NCBI GenBank assembly: GCA_019752775.1
Contig: JAIELU010000194.1
Span: 1-21,951, forward strand
Source of the DNA: Campylobacterales bacterium
GTDB lineage: Bacteria; Campylobacterota; Campylobacteria; Campylobacterales; Arcobacteraceae
DNA length: 21,951 nucleotides
Direction of reading: 5' to 3'
Shown here: positions 1 to 6,510 of the stretch, one piece after another
Layout of the letters: every line of letters starts with the position of its first letter
Position numbering within the stretch: position 1 is the stretch's first letter
Notes under the pieces: generated by a model
What the model was told of the DNA's origin: nothing
What the model saw: only the letters and a program-made list of their open reading frames with translations
Database searches by the model: none
Program-made: the position numbers and the translations under genes

Positions 1-653
1 TATAAAACAGGCAAAAAAATTTGATGTAAGTATTTATATTTCAAGTATAAAAAAACTAATAAATCATCTTTTTTTACTTGATAAAATGGATCAATTTGCA
101 TACTCCAAATACCACTTGTTTTATATGAAATAATTTTTAGATTCTCAAATTCTGATTCTATTTCAGAGATTTTTTTATATATAAAGTTATCAGTAGCCAC
201 AAATTTCACCATTTTTATAGTATTACTAACATCTATTTCTTCAACTGTCATATTATCAATAAGTTTTTTCACAAGCATTCTTCCTGCGATTTTTTCAGGA
301 TAAATAACTTTAAAAGCTCCTATTTTCGTCAAAATTTCACCATGAGTTGAATTTATGGCTTTTGCAATAATTGTTTTGTTATTTAAATCTTTTAAAGCCA
401 TTACAGTCAAAATACTAGCTTCTATATTTTCACCAATACTTACAATCACTGTATTTAAATTATAAATTCCTATTTCTTCTAATGCTACTTTACTTGTACT
501 ATCAATTATGTAAGCATTATCCACATATTCACTTATTTCTTGTACTTTTTTTTCATCATTATCAGCTGCAATTACTTTCACATCTAATCTTGACAAACTT
601 TTTGCAATATAAAATCCAAATTTTCCTAAACCAATAACAGCTACTGTTTTCAT
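1..653 (-). CDS. ktrA: KtrA/TrkA-family K+ uptake regulatory subunit (3' end outside window)
   Basis: The reading frame is open from an ATG at 653 to the left edge (217 codons, no stop inside), close to the full 215-220 residue length of KtrA/TrkA RCK proteins, so only the last residues or the stop are missing. The N-terminus starts with MKTVAVIGLGKFG, a Rossmann nucleotide-binding loop (GxGxxG at residues 8-13), with an acidic residue (D31) at the end of the second strand. This is the RCK_N domain; about residues 135-217 would be RCK_C. Proteins of this family form a cytoplasmic ring that binds nucleotides (ATP/ADP or NAD(H)) and gates the KtrB/TrkH channel-like subunit. The start overlaps the ktrB stop in an ATGA, so the two are translationally coupled, which fits a two-subunit transporter. 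KtrA rather than double-length TrkA is inferred from the single RCK unit. Confidence 0.88.
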   Translation of the reverse strand, partial: MKTVAVIGLGKFGFYIAKSLSRLDVKVIAADNDEKKVQEISEYVDNAYIIDSTSKVALEEIGIYNLNTVIVSIGENIEASILTVMALKDLNNKTIIAKAINSTHGEILTKIGAFKVIYPEKIAGRMLVKKLIDNMTVEEIDVSNTIKMVKFVATDNFIYKKISEIESEFENLKIISYKTSGIWSMQIDPFYQVKKDDLLVFLYLKYKYLHQIFLPVL

Positions 654-1975
654 ATTATAATTTTTCCTACTGGGTATTTAAAATGTTTTGTTTTTGCTTT
701 TCCAACTAAAATTAATCCAAAAGCAAATACACCTAATCTTCCTGCTATCATTAAAATAATTATGATACTTTTTCCAAAAGTATCAAACTGCTGAGATAAA
801 CTCAAAATATCACCATTTCCTGTTGATACACCAACTGTTCCAAAAGCTGAAACTACTTCAAATAAAATCTTTATAAAAGGAAAATTTTGTGTTTCAACCA
901 AAATTAAAACAGCAAAAAGTACAAAAAACGAAGAAGAAATAATAATTGCTAAAGCCTTATTTATCATTTTTTGCTCTATTCTTCTTTTAAAAATACTTGG
1001 CTCTTGATTACTTTGTTTTAATATATAAACCACAGTAATTACTAAAATAGCAACCGTAGTGATTTTCATACCACCTGCGGTACTTCCTTGTCCAGCTCCT
1101 GTCATCATAAATAAAGTTGAGAAGAACAAAGAAGAGTCCTTTAATGAAGAAAGATCAATACTATTAAATCCAGCTGTTCTAAAATTTACCGATAGAAAAA
1201 AAGCATTTAATATTTTGTCATAAAAACTCAATTCTCCAAAAGTTTTTGGATTATTCCACTCTATTGATAAAAATAAAACCATACCGGCTAATATTAAAAT
1301 AATTGTTCCATAAATCATAATTCTTGTATGAATAGTAAATCTTTTTGAGAATTTTCTATTTTCATAAATTTCAATCAAAACAAAATACCCCAAACCTCCT
1401 AAAATTATTAAAAAACAAATAGTAACTAAAGAAATTGTGTCACTTTTATATCCCATTAAACCATCAGTAAAAAGCGAAAATCCTGCATTATTAAAAGCAC
1501 TTATACTATGAAATATTCCAAACCAAAGAGCTTTACTAAATTCATATTTCCCTAAAAATTGAATTGTTAAAATAACTGCTCCAATAAATTCTATAAATAA
1601 TACAAAAAAGAAAATCCTTTTCGCAAAACCTCCAACATGAAGATTTGGCAAATCCATAGATTGTTTCATTGCTATTTTTTCATCAATATTTAATTTTTGT
1701 TTAATAACTATAAAGAAGATTATTACTAAAGACATATACCCAATTCCACCCATTTGAATAAGAGCTAAAATAATAAATTCCCCTAAAAAAGTAAAGTTTT
1801 CAGAAGTACTTGTGACAATTAATCCAGTAACACTTGTAGCACTTGCTGCTGTAAAAAGTGCATCTATAAATTTAAGCTCACCAATATGACAAATTGGTAA
1901 ACTTAAAAGTATAGCTCCAATAAAGATTATTAATATATAACCTAAAAATATTGATCTTACATATTTATGTTCCAT
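650..1975 (-). CDS. ktrB: KtrB/TrkH-family K+ transporter, membrane subunit
   Basis: Integral membrane K+ translocating subunit of the TrkH/KtrB superfamily. Counting from the ATG at 1975 (441 residues), the four pore loops are visible, each with the conserved filter glycine: SVTGL (G51), NNAGF (G165), FRTAGF (G269) and GTVGVS (G382). The glycine/serine-rich intramembrane gating loop (GQGSTAGGMK, about residues 295-304) and the late GRLG motif are also present. About eight long hydrophobic segments fit four M1-P-M2 repeats. An ATG further upstream at 2017 is in frame (455 residues), but I prefer 1975: it has an AGGA 6 nt upstream, placed on the TAG stop of the preceding response regulator, while the longer form would overlap that gene by 35 bp. 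It probably works with KtrA, which overlaps its stop codon by ATGA. Confidence 0.9.
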   Translation of the reverse strand: MEHKYVRSIFLGYILIIFIGAILLSLPICHIGELKFIDALFTAASATSVTGLIVTSTSENFTFLGEFIILALIQMGGIGYMSLVIIFFIVIKQKLNIDEKIAMKQSMDLPNLHVGGFAKRIFFFVLFIEFIGAVILTIQFLGKYEFSKALWFGIFHSISAFNNAGFSLFTDGLMGYKSDTISLVTICFLIILGGLGYFVLIEIYENRKFSKRFTIHTRIMIYGTIILILAGMVLFLSIEWNNPKTFGELSFYDKILNAFFLSVNFRTAGFNSIDLSSLKDSSLFFSTLFMMTGAGQGSTAGGMKITTVAILVITVVYILKQSNQEPSIFKRRIEQKMINKALAIIISSSFFVLFAVLILVETQNFPFIKILFEVVSAFGTVGVSTGNGDILSLSQQFDTFGKSIIIILMIAGRLGVFAFGLILVGKAKTKHFKYPVGKIII

Positions 1976-1982
1976 AATTTTC

Positions 1983-2684
1983 CTATGACTCTTGGTTATA
2001 AGAAAATCTATAACCAATACCAGACTCTGTTTTTATGTATTTTGGTCTTGTAGAATTTTCTTCGATTTTTTTTCTAAGTGTATTTACATAAGTTCGTAAA
2101 TATTGCATCTCATTTTGATAACCTGTTCCCCAAACTTCTTGAAGTATTTGTTTATGGGTTAAAGTTTTATTTGTATGTAACATAAAATATTTCAGTAATT
2201 CATACTCTATTGGAGTTAGTTTTAGTTTTTCAGATCTTAAAAATATATCCCTTGATGTAATATCAAGTTCTAATTCATTACAAATAAATTTACTTGTCAT
2301 TTCACCATTAATATTATTAATTTTTCTTCTTAGATTTGCTCTAATTCTTGCAAGTAATTCATTAACAGAAAAAGGTTTTGTAATATAATCATCAGCTCCC
2401 GCATCCAAAGCTGCAACTATTTCTTTTTCATCATGTCTTGCTGTTAGAACGATAATTTGAAGTTTAGAAATCTCTCTTATTTGTTTTATCAAATCCTTTC
2501 CATCTCCATCACTTAATCCTAAATCTACTATTAATAAATCAGGATTGTGACTTAAAAACATCAGTAAGGCATTTTTCTTACTTTCACTTGAAATATAATC
2601 AAATTCATACTCTTTAAAAGTGATTTCTAATAACTTCTTAACGGATAAATCATCTTCAATTATGTGTATTAAATATTTATTCAT
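1983..2684 (-). CDS. kdpE: KdpE-type OmpR-family response regulator
   Basis: 233-residue DNA-binding response regulator. The receiver domain (about 3-118) shows the acidic pair E10/D11, the phospho-acceptor D54 in 'LIVDLGLSDGDG', T81 in 'VLTAR' and K103 in 'YITKPF'. The C-terminal winged helix (about 130-230) has 'LTPIEYELL', 'VWG' and 'YLRTYVNTLRKK', ending in 'ESGIGYRF'. The wording of the receiver (DLGLSDGDG, ALDAGADDY) is closer to KdpE than to PhoB or OmpR. In E. coli KdpE activates the kdpFABC K+ pump; here the gene sits between a KdpD-type kinase (ATGA overlap at 2681-2684) and ktrB (7 bp gap), so control of Ktr is the natural inference. The direct repeats at 3850-3880 are candidate binding sites. 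Confidence 0.85.
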   Translation of the reverse strand: MNKYLIHIIEDDLSVKKLLEITFKEYEFDYISSESKKNALLMFLSHNPDLLIVDLGLSDGDGKDLIKQIREISKLQIIVLTARHDEKEIVAALDAGADDYITKPFSVNELLARIRANLRRKINNINGEMTSKFICNELELDITSRDIFLRSEKLKLTPIEYELLKYFMLHTNKTLTHKQILQEVWGTGYQNEMQYLRTYVNTLRKKIEENSTRPKYIKTESGIGYRFSYNQES

Positions 2685-3712
2685 AATAATTTTGCTCTTT
2701 TTACCATTGGTAATTCTATTTGAATTAAAATACCTTCATTTTGTGAAATTGCTTTTATCTCACCATTATGAAGTTTAACTATACTTTGACAAATTGCCAA
2801 ACCTATCCCACTTCCTGAAATATCATTTGTATCTTCAAATCTATAAAATTTATCAAAAATATTTTTTAATTTCTTTTTATCAATATATTCAGTTTCATTA
2901 AAAATTTTAATTCTTATGAAATTGTTTAGATTTATTATTTCAAAATAGATTTTTGTATCAGCTTTTGAGTACTTAAAAGCATTATCAAATAAATTTACAA
3001 TTAGTTGAGTCAAAAGAGTATTATCACCCCAAAATAGGCTAAGTTCATCGATTTTTAAATCAAGTTTCTCTTCACTTTGTATTTGTGAAAATTCATTTAA
3101 TGCAACACCTACAATATCTTCAAAATCGCACCATTCAAGTTTTAAATCAATTTTTCCACTTGATAATCTTGTACTATCTAAAATATTTGTGATTAGTCTT
3201 TTCATTCTATGTGAAGCATAATTTATATCTTCATAAAGATTATATTTACTTTTTTCATCAAGATTATCATTTGATAATATTAAATTTATACTTCCATGAA
3301 TTGTAGAAAGTGGGGTTCTTAAATCATGTGAAATAATATGTAATAAACTCTCTCTTATTTCATTTTGTTTAGTTTGAGAATTCAGATTTTTTGCTTGAAT
3401 TGTAATAATCCAACCAACAATTCCAAATATAAAAAAACTCCAAACATAAAGTTCATTGTGAACAGAAAAACTATAAAGTGGTGGAATATATAAAAAATTC
3501 AAGAAAACAACACTTAATAATGTCATAAATAAAGTTGCTTTAACATTTCCATGAATTGCTACAACAATAACAGGAATGATATGTATTAGTGTGATATTTA
3601 TAATAGCTAAAGAACCTCTAAAAATATAACTAATTAATGTAATTATTAATAACATTCCTAAAGCTTTTAGTATGTAAGAATATTGTTTGTATTTAATCAA
3701 AAGATTTTTCAT
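2681..3712 (-). CDS. Shortened KdpD-type sensor histidine kinase (DUF4118-HisKA-HATPase)
   Basis: 343-residue inner-membrane kinase. Residues about 12-105 hold four closely spaced hydrophobic segments like the KdpD four-helix (DUF4118) region. A HisKA helix follows with H129 in 'SHDLRTPL', then a HATPase domain with the N-box asparagine N244 in 'LFDNAFKYS' and the G2 box 'GSGIGLAI' (about 300-307). The G1 box is unusual: where KdpD has a DxGxGI motif, this protein reads FNETEYID (about 271-278), so the usual Asp and both Gly are missing. E. coli KdpD is about 890 residues; this protein has neither the N-terminal KdpD Walker-box domain nor the USP domain, so it corresponds to the C-terminal half only. 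The stop overlaps the kdpE start (ATGA), and the start lies 1 base after the stop of the 26-residue peptide. Likely a K+ or turgor sensor for KdpE. Confidence 0.83.
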   Translation of the reverse strand: MKNLLIKYKQYSYILKALGMLLIITLISYIFRGSLAIINITLIHIIPVIVVAIHGNVKATLFMTLLSVVFLNFLYIPPLYSFSVHNELYVWSFFIFGIVGWIITIQAKNLNSQTKQNEIRESLLHIISHDLRTPLSTIHGSINLILSNDNLDEKSKYNLYEDINYASHRMKRLITNILDSTRLSSGKIDLKLEWCDFEDIVGVALNEFSQIQSEEKLDLKIDELSLFWGDNTLLTQLIVNLFDNAFKYSKADTKIYFEIINLNNFIRIKIFNETEYIDKKKLKNIFDKFYRFEDTNDISGSGIGLAICQSIVKLHNGEIKAISQNEGILIQIELPMVKRAKLL

Positions 3713-3713
3713 A

Positions 3714-3794
3714 TTAAGCTTTTATTAATTTAACTATTAAAATCAAAGTTAATATACCTAAAACACTTAACATAATAATATTAGAAATGGACAT
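3714..3794 (-). CDS. 26-residue single-span membrane microprotein heading the K+ operon
   Basis: A short frame from ATG 3794 to TAA 3714 encodes MSISNIIMLSVLGILTLILI followed by VKLIKA: one hydrophobic helix with a short basic tail. It has the best ribosome binding site in the operon (AGGAG, 6 nt spacer before ATG) and lies just downstream of a TATAAT box. The kinase ATG follows its stop after a single base, so the kinase is probably translated by coupling. Size, topology and position recall KdpF (29 residues in E. coli), which stabilises the Kdp complex, but the C-terminal YxxxxPExF-like part of KdpF is absent and no kdpABC genes are visible. It could be a KdpF relative, a Ktr or kinase accessory peptide, or a leader that sets kinase translation. 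That it is translated is an inference from the binding site and position. Confidence 0.55.
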   Translation of the reverse strand: MSISNIIMLSVLGILTLILIVKLIKA

Positions 3795-3824
3795 CCTATT
3801 CTCCTATGAGATATTATGTCCATT
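3786..3824. repeat. 9-bp perfect inverted repeat across -10 box and start codon
   Basis: AATGGACAT (3786-3794) and ATGTCCATT (3816-3824) are exact inverted copies with a 21-bp spacer, so their centres are 30 bp apart, about three helical turns. The right arm overlaps the TATAAT box and the left arm contains the microprotein start codon. It could be an operator, or a chance match in AT-rich DNA. Confidence 0.4.
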
Positions 3825-3850
3825 ATATTGGAAATTTTGTAAAGAGCGAA
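3822..3850 (-). promoter_or_regulatory. Candidate promoter of the K+ operon (-10 TATAAT)
   Basis: A perfect TATAAT reads on the minus strand at 3827-3822, which would start transcription near 3815, about 20 nt before the microprotein ATG at 3794 and just upstream of its AGGAG. No clear TTGACA lies 16-18 bp upstream; the region there is T-rich, as is common in Campylobacterota promoters. This is the only good -10 box in the 96-bp gap after the dUTPase gene. Confidence 0.5.
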
Positions 3851-3880
3851 TCAAAATTTTAAAGATAATATCAAAATTTT
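3850..3880. promoter_or_regulatory. Tandem 11-bp direct repeats upstream of the K+ operon promoter
   Basis: ATCAAAATTTT occurs at 3850-3860 and again at 3870-3880, exactly 20 bp apart (two helical turns). Relative to the inferred start near 3815 they centre at about -40 and -60. OmpR/KdpE-type regulators bind direct repeats on one face of the helix, so a self-control site for the operon's own KdpE is plausible. The repeats are AT-only apart from one C per copy, so chance is a real alternative. Confidence 0.35.
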
Positions 3881-3890
3881 ATAAAGATAG

Positions 3891-4817
3891 TTATTTGTTT
3901 TTACTATATTCTTCTTTTAGTTTAGAATATAAGTCATCAAAACCTACATCATCCATTTTTTCTAGCAGTTCAACCATTACAACATTGTCTTCATTTCCAT
4001 TCCAAACTTTGATGTAATGTCCTTCTTTATATCCATTATCTTGTCTAAATTGATTTAAACAATTTTTACCAATATAAAGTTTTTGTAACCACATAAATGA
4101 TAATCCAGATATTTTACAACATCTAAAAAATTGGTCAATAAATCTTTCAATTCCACTAAAAGATGGCATATTTCCTGTATCAATTGCTAGTGAAATATAA
4201 GATAATTTTTCAGCTTCATTTACCATAAGTTTTACATCAATATCTTGTGATGCTTCATAAATACAATGTGTATTTACCAATGAAACTGCTTTTGGAACAT
4301 TTGTTTCTTGTAAAATATAAGACATTAAAAAGTGCCAAATATCCACAAGTTCCACATGAATATTATTCATATCAGGTTCAGAATTGATATTTTTCCAATG
4401 TTTCCAAGGAGTTGATTCAATAAGTTCTGCAACTTCCATATGAATACATCTAAGCCAATTTATCTCTTTTCCAAACTTAGTTACACCTAACTCCCAATTA
4501 TTACCATTTGTAGAATCATTTAGCTTTTTTTGTAATAAAAACATTTCTTCTAATTTATGAGGAAAAGAAGAAACTTCTTCAAGTAGTGAAGCAAGTGGTA
4601 AACACTCTTCTATTACATTATCTAAAGCAGAATTTGTTACTAATAACTCTTTTTCACCTTTTAATATATGTAAAATTAATGAAACTAAATAAGGAATTTC
4701 ATTTTTTTCTTCCCAACTTAAAACATCATCTGATGTAACACCAGCATACTGCATAAAATTTTCAATACTTCCAAAACCCAATGACCGAATACTCTCTTTA
4801 AAATCTTTATATAACAA
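3891..4817 (-). CDS. dut: Dimeric dUTPase (all-alpha) with N-terminal HTH-like extension
   Basis: Hydrolyses dUTP to dUMP and pyrophosphate, keeping uracil out of DNA and feeding dTMP synthesis. From about residue 88 the protein matches the all-alpha Campylobacter-type dUTPase: 'LQKKLNDSTNGNNWE', the metal-binding pairs E128/E131 (ECAELI-like 'EVAELIES') and E156/D159 ('VELVDIWHF'), 'WKHWK', and late 'NGYKEGHYIKVWNGNEDN'. Campylobacter enzymes are about 230 residues; this one is 308. Residues 1-60 are extra and look like a helix-turn-helix domain (FMQYAGVTSDDVLSWEEKNEIPY). The start is TTG at 4817, preceded by AGGAG with a 6-nt spacer; that AGGAG overlaps the TAG stop of the upstream kinase gene (9 bp gap). 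M92 would give a standard-length enzyme but lies deep inside the frame. Confidence 0.85.
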   Translation of the reverse strand: MLYKDFKESIRSLGFGSIENFMQYAGVTSDDVLSWEEKNEIPYLVSLILHILKGEKELLVTNSALDNVIEECLPLASLLEEVSSFPHKLEEMFLLQKKLNDSTNGNNWELGVTKFGKEINWLRCIHMEVAELIESTPWKHWKNINSEPDMNNIHVELVDIWHFLMSYILQETNVPKAVSLVNTHCIYEASQDIDVKLMVNEAEKLSYISLAIDTGNMPSFSGIERFIDQFFRCCKISGLSFMWLQKLYIGKNCLNQFRQDNGYKEGHYIKVWNGNEDNVVMVELLEKMDDVGFDDLYSKLKEEYSKNK

Positions 4818-4826
4818 CTCTGACTC

Positions 4827-6314
4827 CTATTTTAATGGTAATTTTATTACGAATTTTGTTCCAAGATCTGTATTATATACATTAATTTTTCCACCACTAT
4901 GTTCTTCAATAATAGTTTTGCTCATATATAATCCTAATCCTGTTCCATTTTTATTATTTTTAGTTGAAAAATATGGGTCAAATATCTTATCAATAACTGT
5001 CTCTTTTATTCCACCTGCATTATCTTCAAATTCAATAAATAAACTATCATTTTTTTCATAAGTACTAATATTTATAAATCTATTTTCAATCTTTTTTTCC
5101 ATCATTGCATCTGAAGAATTTTTTGCTAAATTTATAAAAACTTGAACTATCTCATTTAAATATATTTCCAAACTTGAAGTTGAAGTATTTTCATAGTTTA
5201 TTTTAATAGAATTTAATTTAAATGAATATGCTAGAAAATCCATAGATTTTTCAATAACATCTTTTATATAAACTTCTTCTTTTTTCTTATTTGGTTTAAA
5301 ATAATCTCTAAAATCATCTATTGTTTTTGACATATAATCAAGCTGAGAACCAACTTGACAAACTACATCTTCAAGTAATTCATCTGAAATTTCACCATCA
5401 ACCATTTTTAATAATGGTAGTTTCTGAATTAAAATAGAAACTGCTTGTAAAGGTTGTCTCCATTGATGGGCAATCATACTTATCATCTCGCCCATTGCTG
5501 CTGATTTTGATTGTTCTACCAATAAATTTTGTTGATTTTTTAGTTCAATTTGAGAACTTATATCTTCTCCAATTGCATCATAACTTATAATATTTCCAAT
5601 ATGGTCAAAATTTGGATGAATTGTAGTTTTCACCCAATAAACTTCACCATTTTTTTTACAATTTTGAATCTCACCTTGCCACATATTACCAGTTTTTATA
5701 GTATCCCATAATTTTTCAAAAACTCTCTTTGACATATCAGGATTTCTTAAAATATTATGTGTTTTTCCAATCAATTCAAAAGATTCAAAACCAGAAATTC
5801 GACAAAAGGCACTTGAAACACTTATTATAATTCCATTTATATCAGTTCTTGACATAATTACATATTTATCAACAATATCAATAGATTTATTTAAAGCACT
5901 CTCTATTTGAGCTATTGATTTTGAATAAATATCTAAAATACTAGAAAAAATCTCTTCAAAATAAAAAACTATTTTTTGAATTAACTCTTTTGATTGAAAT
6001 TTTAATTTAAAAGCAAAATCAACTAAAGCACTTTTAAAAGAAGAATATAACAAAAAAAGTTCACTTGATTTAATATTTTGTTTTTTTAAATATTTAATAA
6101 AATCCATAATAACAATAGAATTTTCAACTTTTTCTTGATTTCTTACAACTTGAATATAGTGTTCAATAACACCAAAAGCGTATCTTTTAATAAATAAATC
6201 TTTATCAATAGAATAATCATTTATTATTTTCATAACAGCAGGCGAACTTATCCAAGTTCGAATAATTGATATTTTATCTTTTTCTATTTTTTCTATAAAA
6301 TTATCTATTTGCAT
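4827..6314 (-). CDS. Soluble PAS-domain sensor histidine kinase
   Basis: 495 residues with no membrane segment, so a cytoplasmic sensor. Residues about 1-140 are all-helical and resemble the RsbRD-type N-terminal sensory domain (WISSPAVMKIINDY, YAFGVIEHYI), a moderate assignment. Residues about 150-255 are an Aer-like PAS domain (TDINGIIISVSSAF, GKTHNILRNPDM, a following PAC motif). The kinase core has the phospho-acceptor H283 in 'MIAHQWRQPLQ', a form frequent in Campylobacterota, the N-box 'NLAKNSSDAMM', G1 'DNAGGI' and G2 'GTGLGLYMSK', all intact. No partner regulator lies next to it. Its start follows the stop of the small cysteine protein by 5 bp, with AGGA formed on that TAG stop. The signal is unknown; Aer-type PAS domains often bind FAD and sense redox state. 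Confidence 0.85.
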   Translation of the reverse strand: MQIDNFIEKIEKDKISIIRTWISSPAVMKIINDYSIDKDLFIKRYAFGVIEHYIQVVRNQEKVENSIVIMDFIKYLKKQNIKSSELFLLYSSFKSALVDFAFKLKFQSKELIQKIVFYFEEIFSSILDIYSKSIAQIESALNKSIDIVDKYVIMSRTDINGIIISVSSAFCRISGFESFELIGKTHNILRNPDMSKRVFEKLWDTIKTGNMWQGEIQNCKKNGEVYWVKTTIHPNFDHIGNIISYDAIGEDISSQIELKNQQNLLVEQSKSAAMGEMISMIAHQWRQPLQAVSILIQKLPLLKMVDGEISDELLEDVVCQVGSQLDYMSKTIDDFRDYFKPNKKKEEVYIKDVIEKSMDFLAYSFKLNSIKINYENTSTSSLEIYLNEIVQVFINLAKNSSDAMMEKKIENRFINISTYEKNDSLFIEFEDNAGGIKETVIDKIFDPYFSTKNNKNGTGLGLYMSKTIIEEHSGGKINVYNTDLGTKFVIKLPLK

Positions 6315-6319
6315 AATTC

Positions 6320-6496
6320 CTACTGTTTGTTGTTTTTTTCTACAAAAAAATTACAAGCATGACCACTCGAATTTTTCACTACAATTGAGGGAAGATATTT
6401 TGACTTAAATCCATAAGATTTACAGCCATGAGGCTGATTTTTTTCCCATGTAACAAAATAATAAACACATTTTTGACAAGCTATTCTTTTTTCCAT
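6320..6496 (-). CDS. Small four-cysteine protein (58 residues), function unknown
   Basis: A frame from ATG 6496 to TAG 6320 encodes MEKRIACQKCVYYFVTWEKN and 38 more residues, containing 'HGCKSYGFKSKYLPS' and 'SSGHACNFF'. The four cysteines (7, 10, 25, 48) and nearby histidines suggest a small metal-binding fold. The spacing CxxC-x14-C plus 'GFKS..PS..V..SSG..C' resembles a family of short uncharacterised proteins I recall from Campylobacterota and gammaproteobacteria. It fits tightly in an operon: 14 bp after recR and 5 bp before the PAS kinase. The ribosome binding site is weak (AAGAA), so coupling to recR is likely. I cannot assign a function. Confidence 0.75.
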   Translation of the reverse strand: MEKRIACQKCVYYFVTWEKNQPHGCKSYGFKSKYLPSIVVKNSSGHACNFFVEKNNKQ

Positions 6497-6510
6497 ATTC
6501 TTATTCTAAT

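Noticed and set aside
1976..2017. Longer ktrB form starting at 2017
   Set aside because: It would overlap kdpE by 35 bp and has no evident Shine-Dalgarno, whereas the ATG at 1975 has AGGA at good spacing.
3714..3794. Calling the microprotein KdpF outright
   Set aside because: Position and topology fit, but the KdpF C-terminal pattern is missing and no kdpA follows.
3787..4017. Plus-strand open frame of 76 codons
   Set aside because: It lies mostly opposite the dUTPase gene, has no binding site, and covers the K+ operon promoter; composition is that of an antisense shadow.
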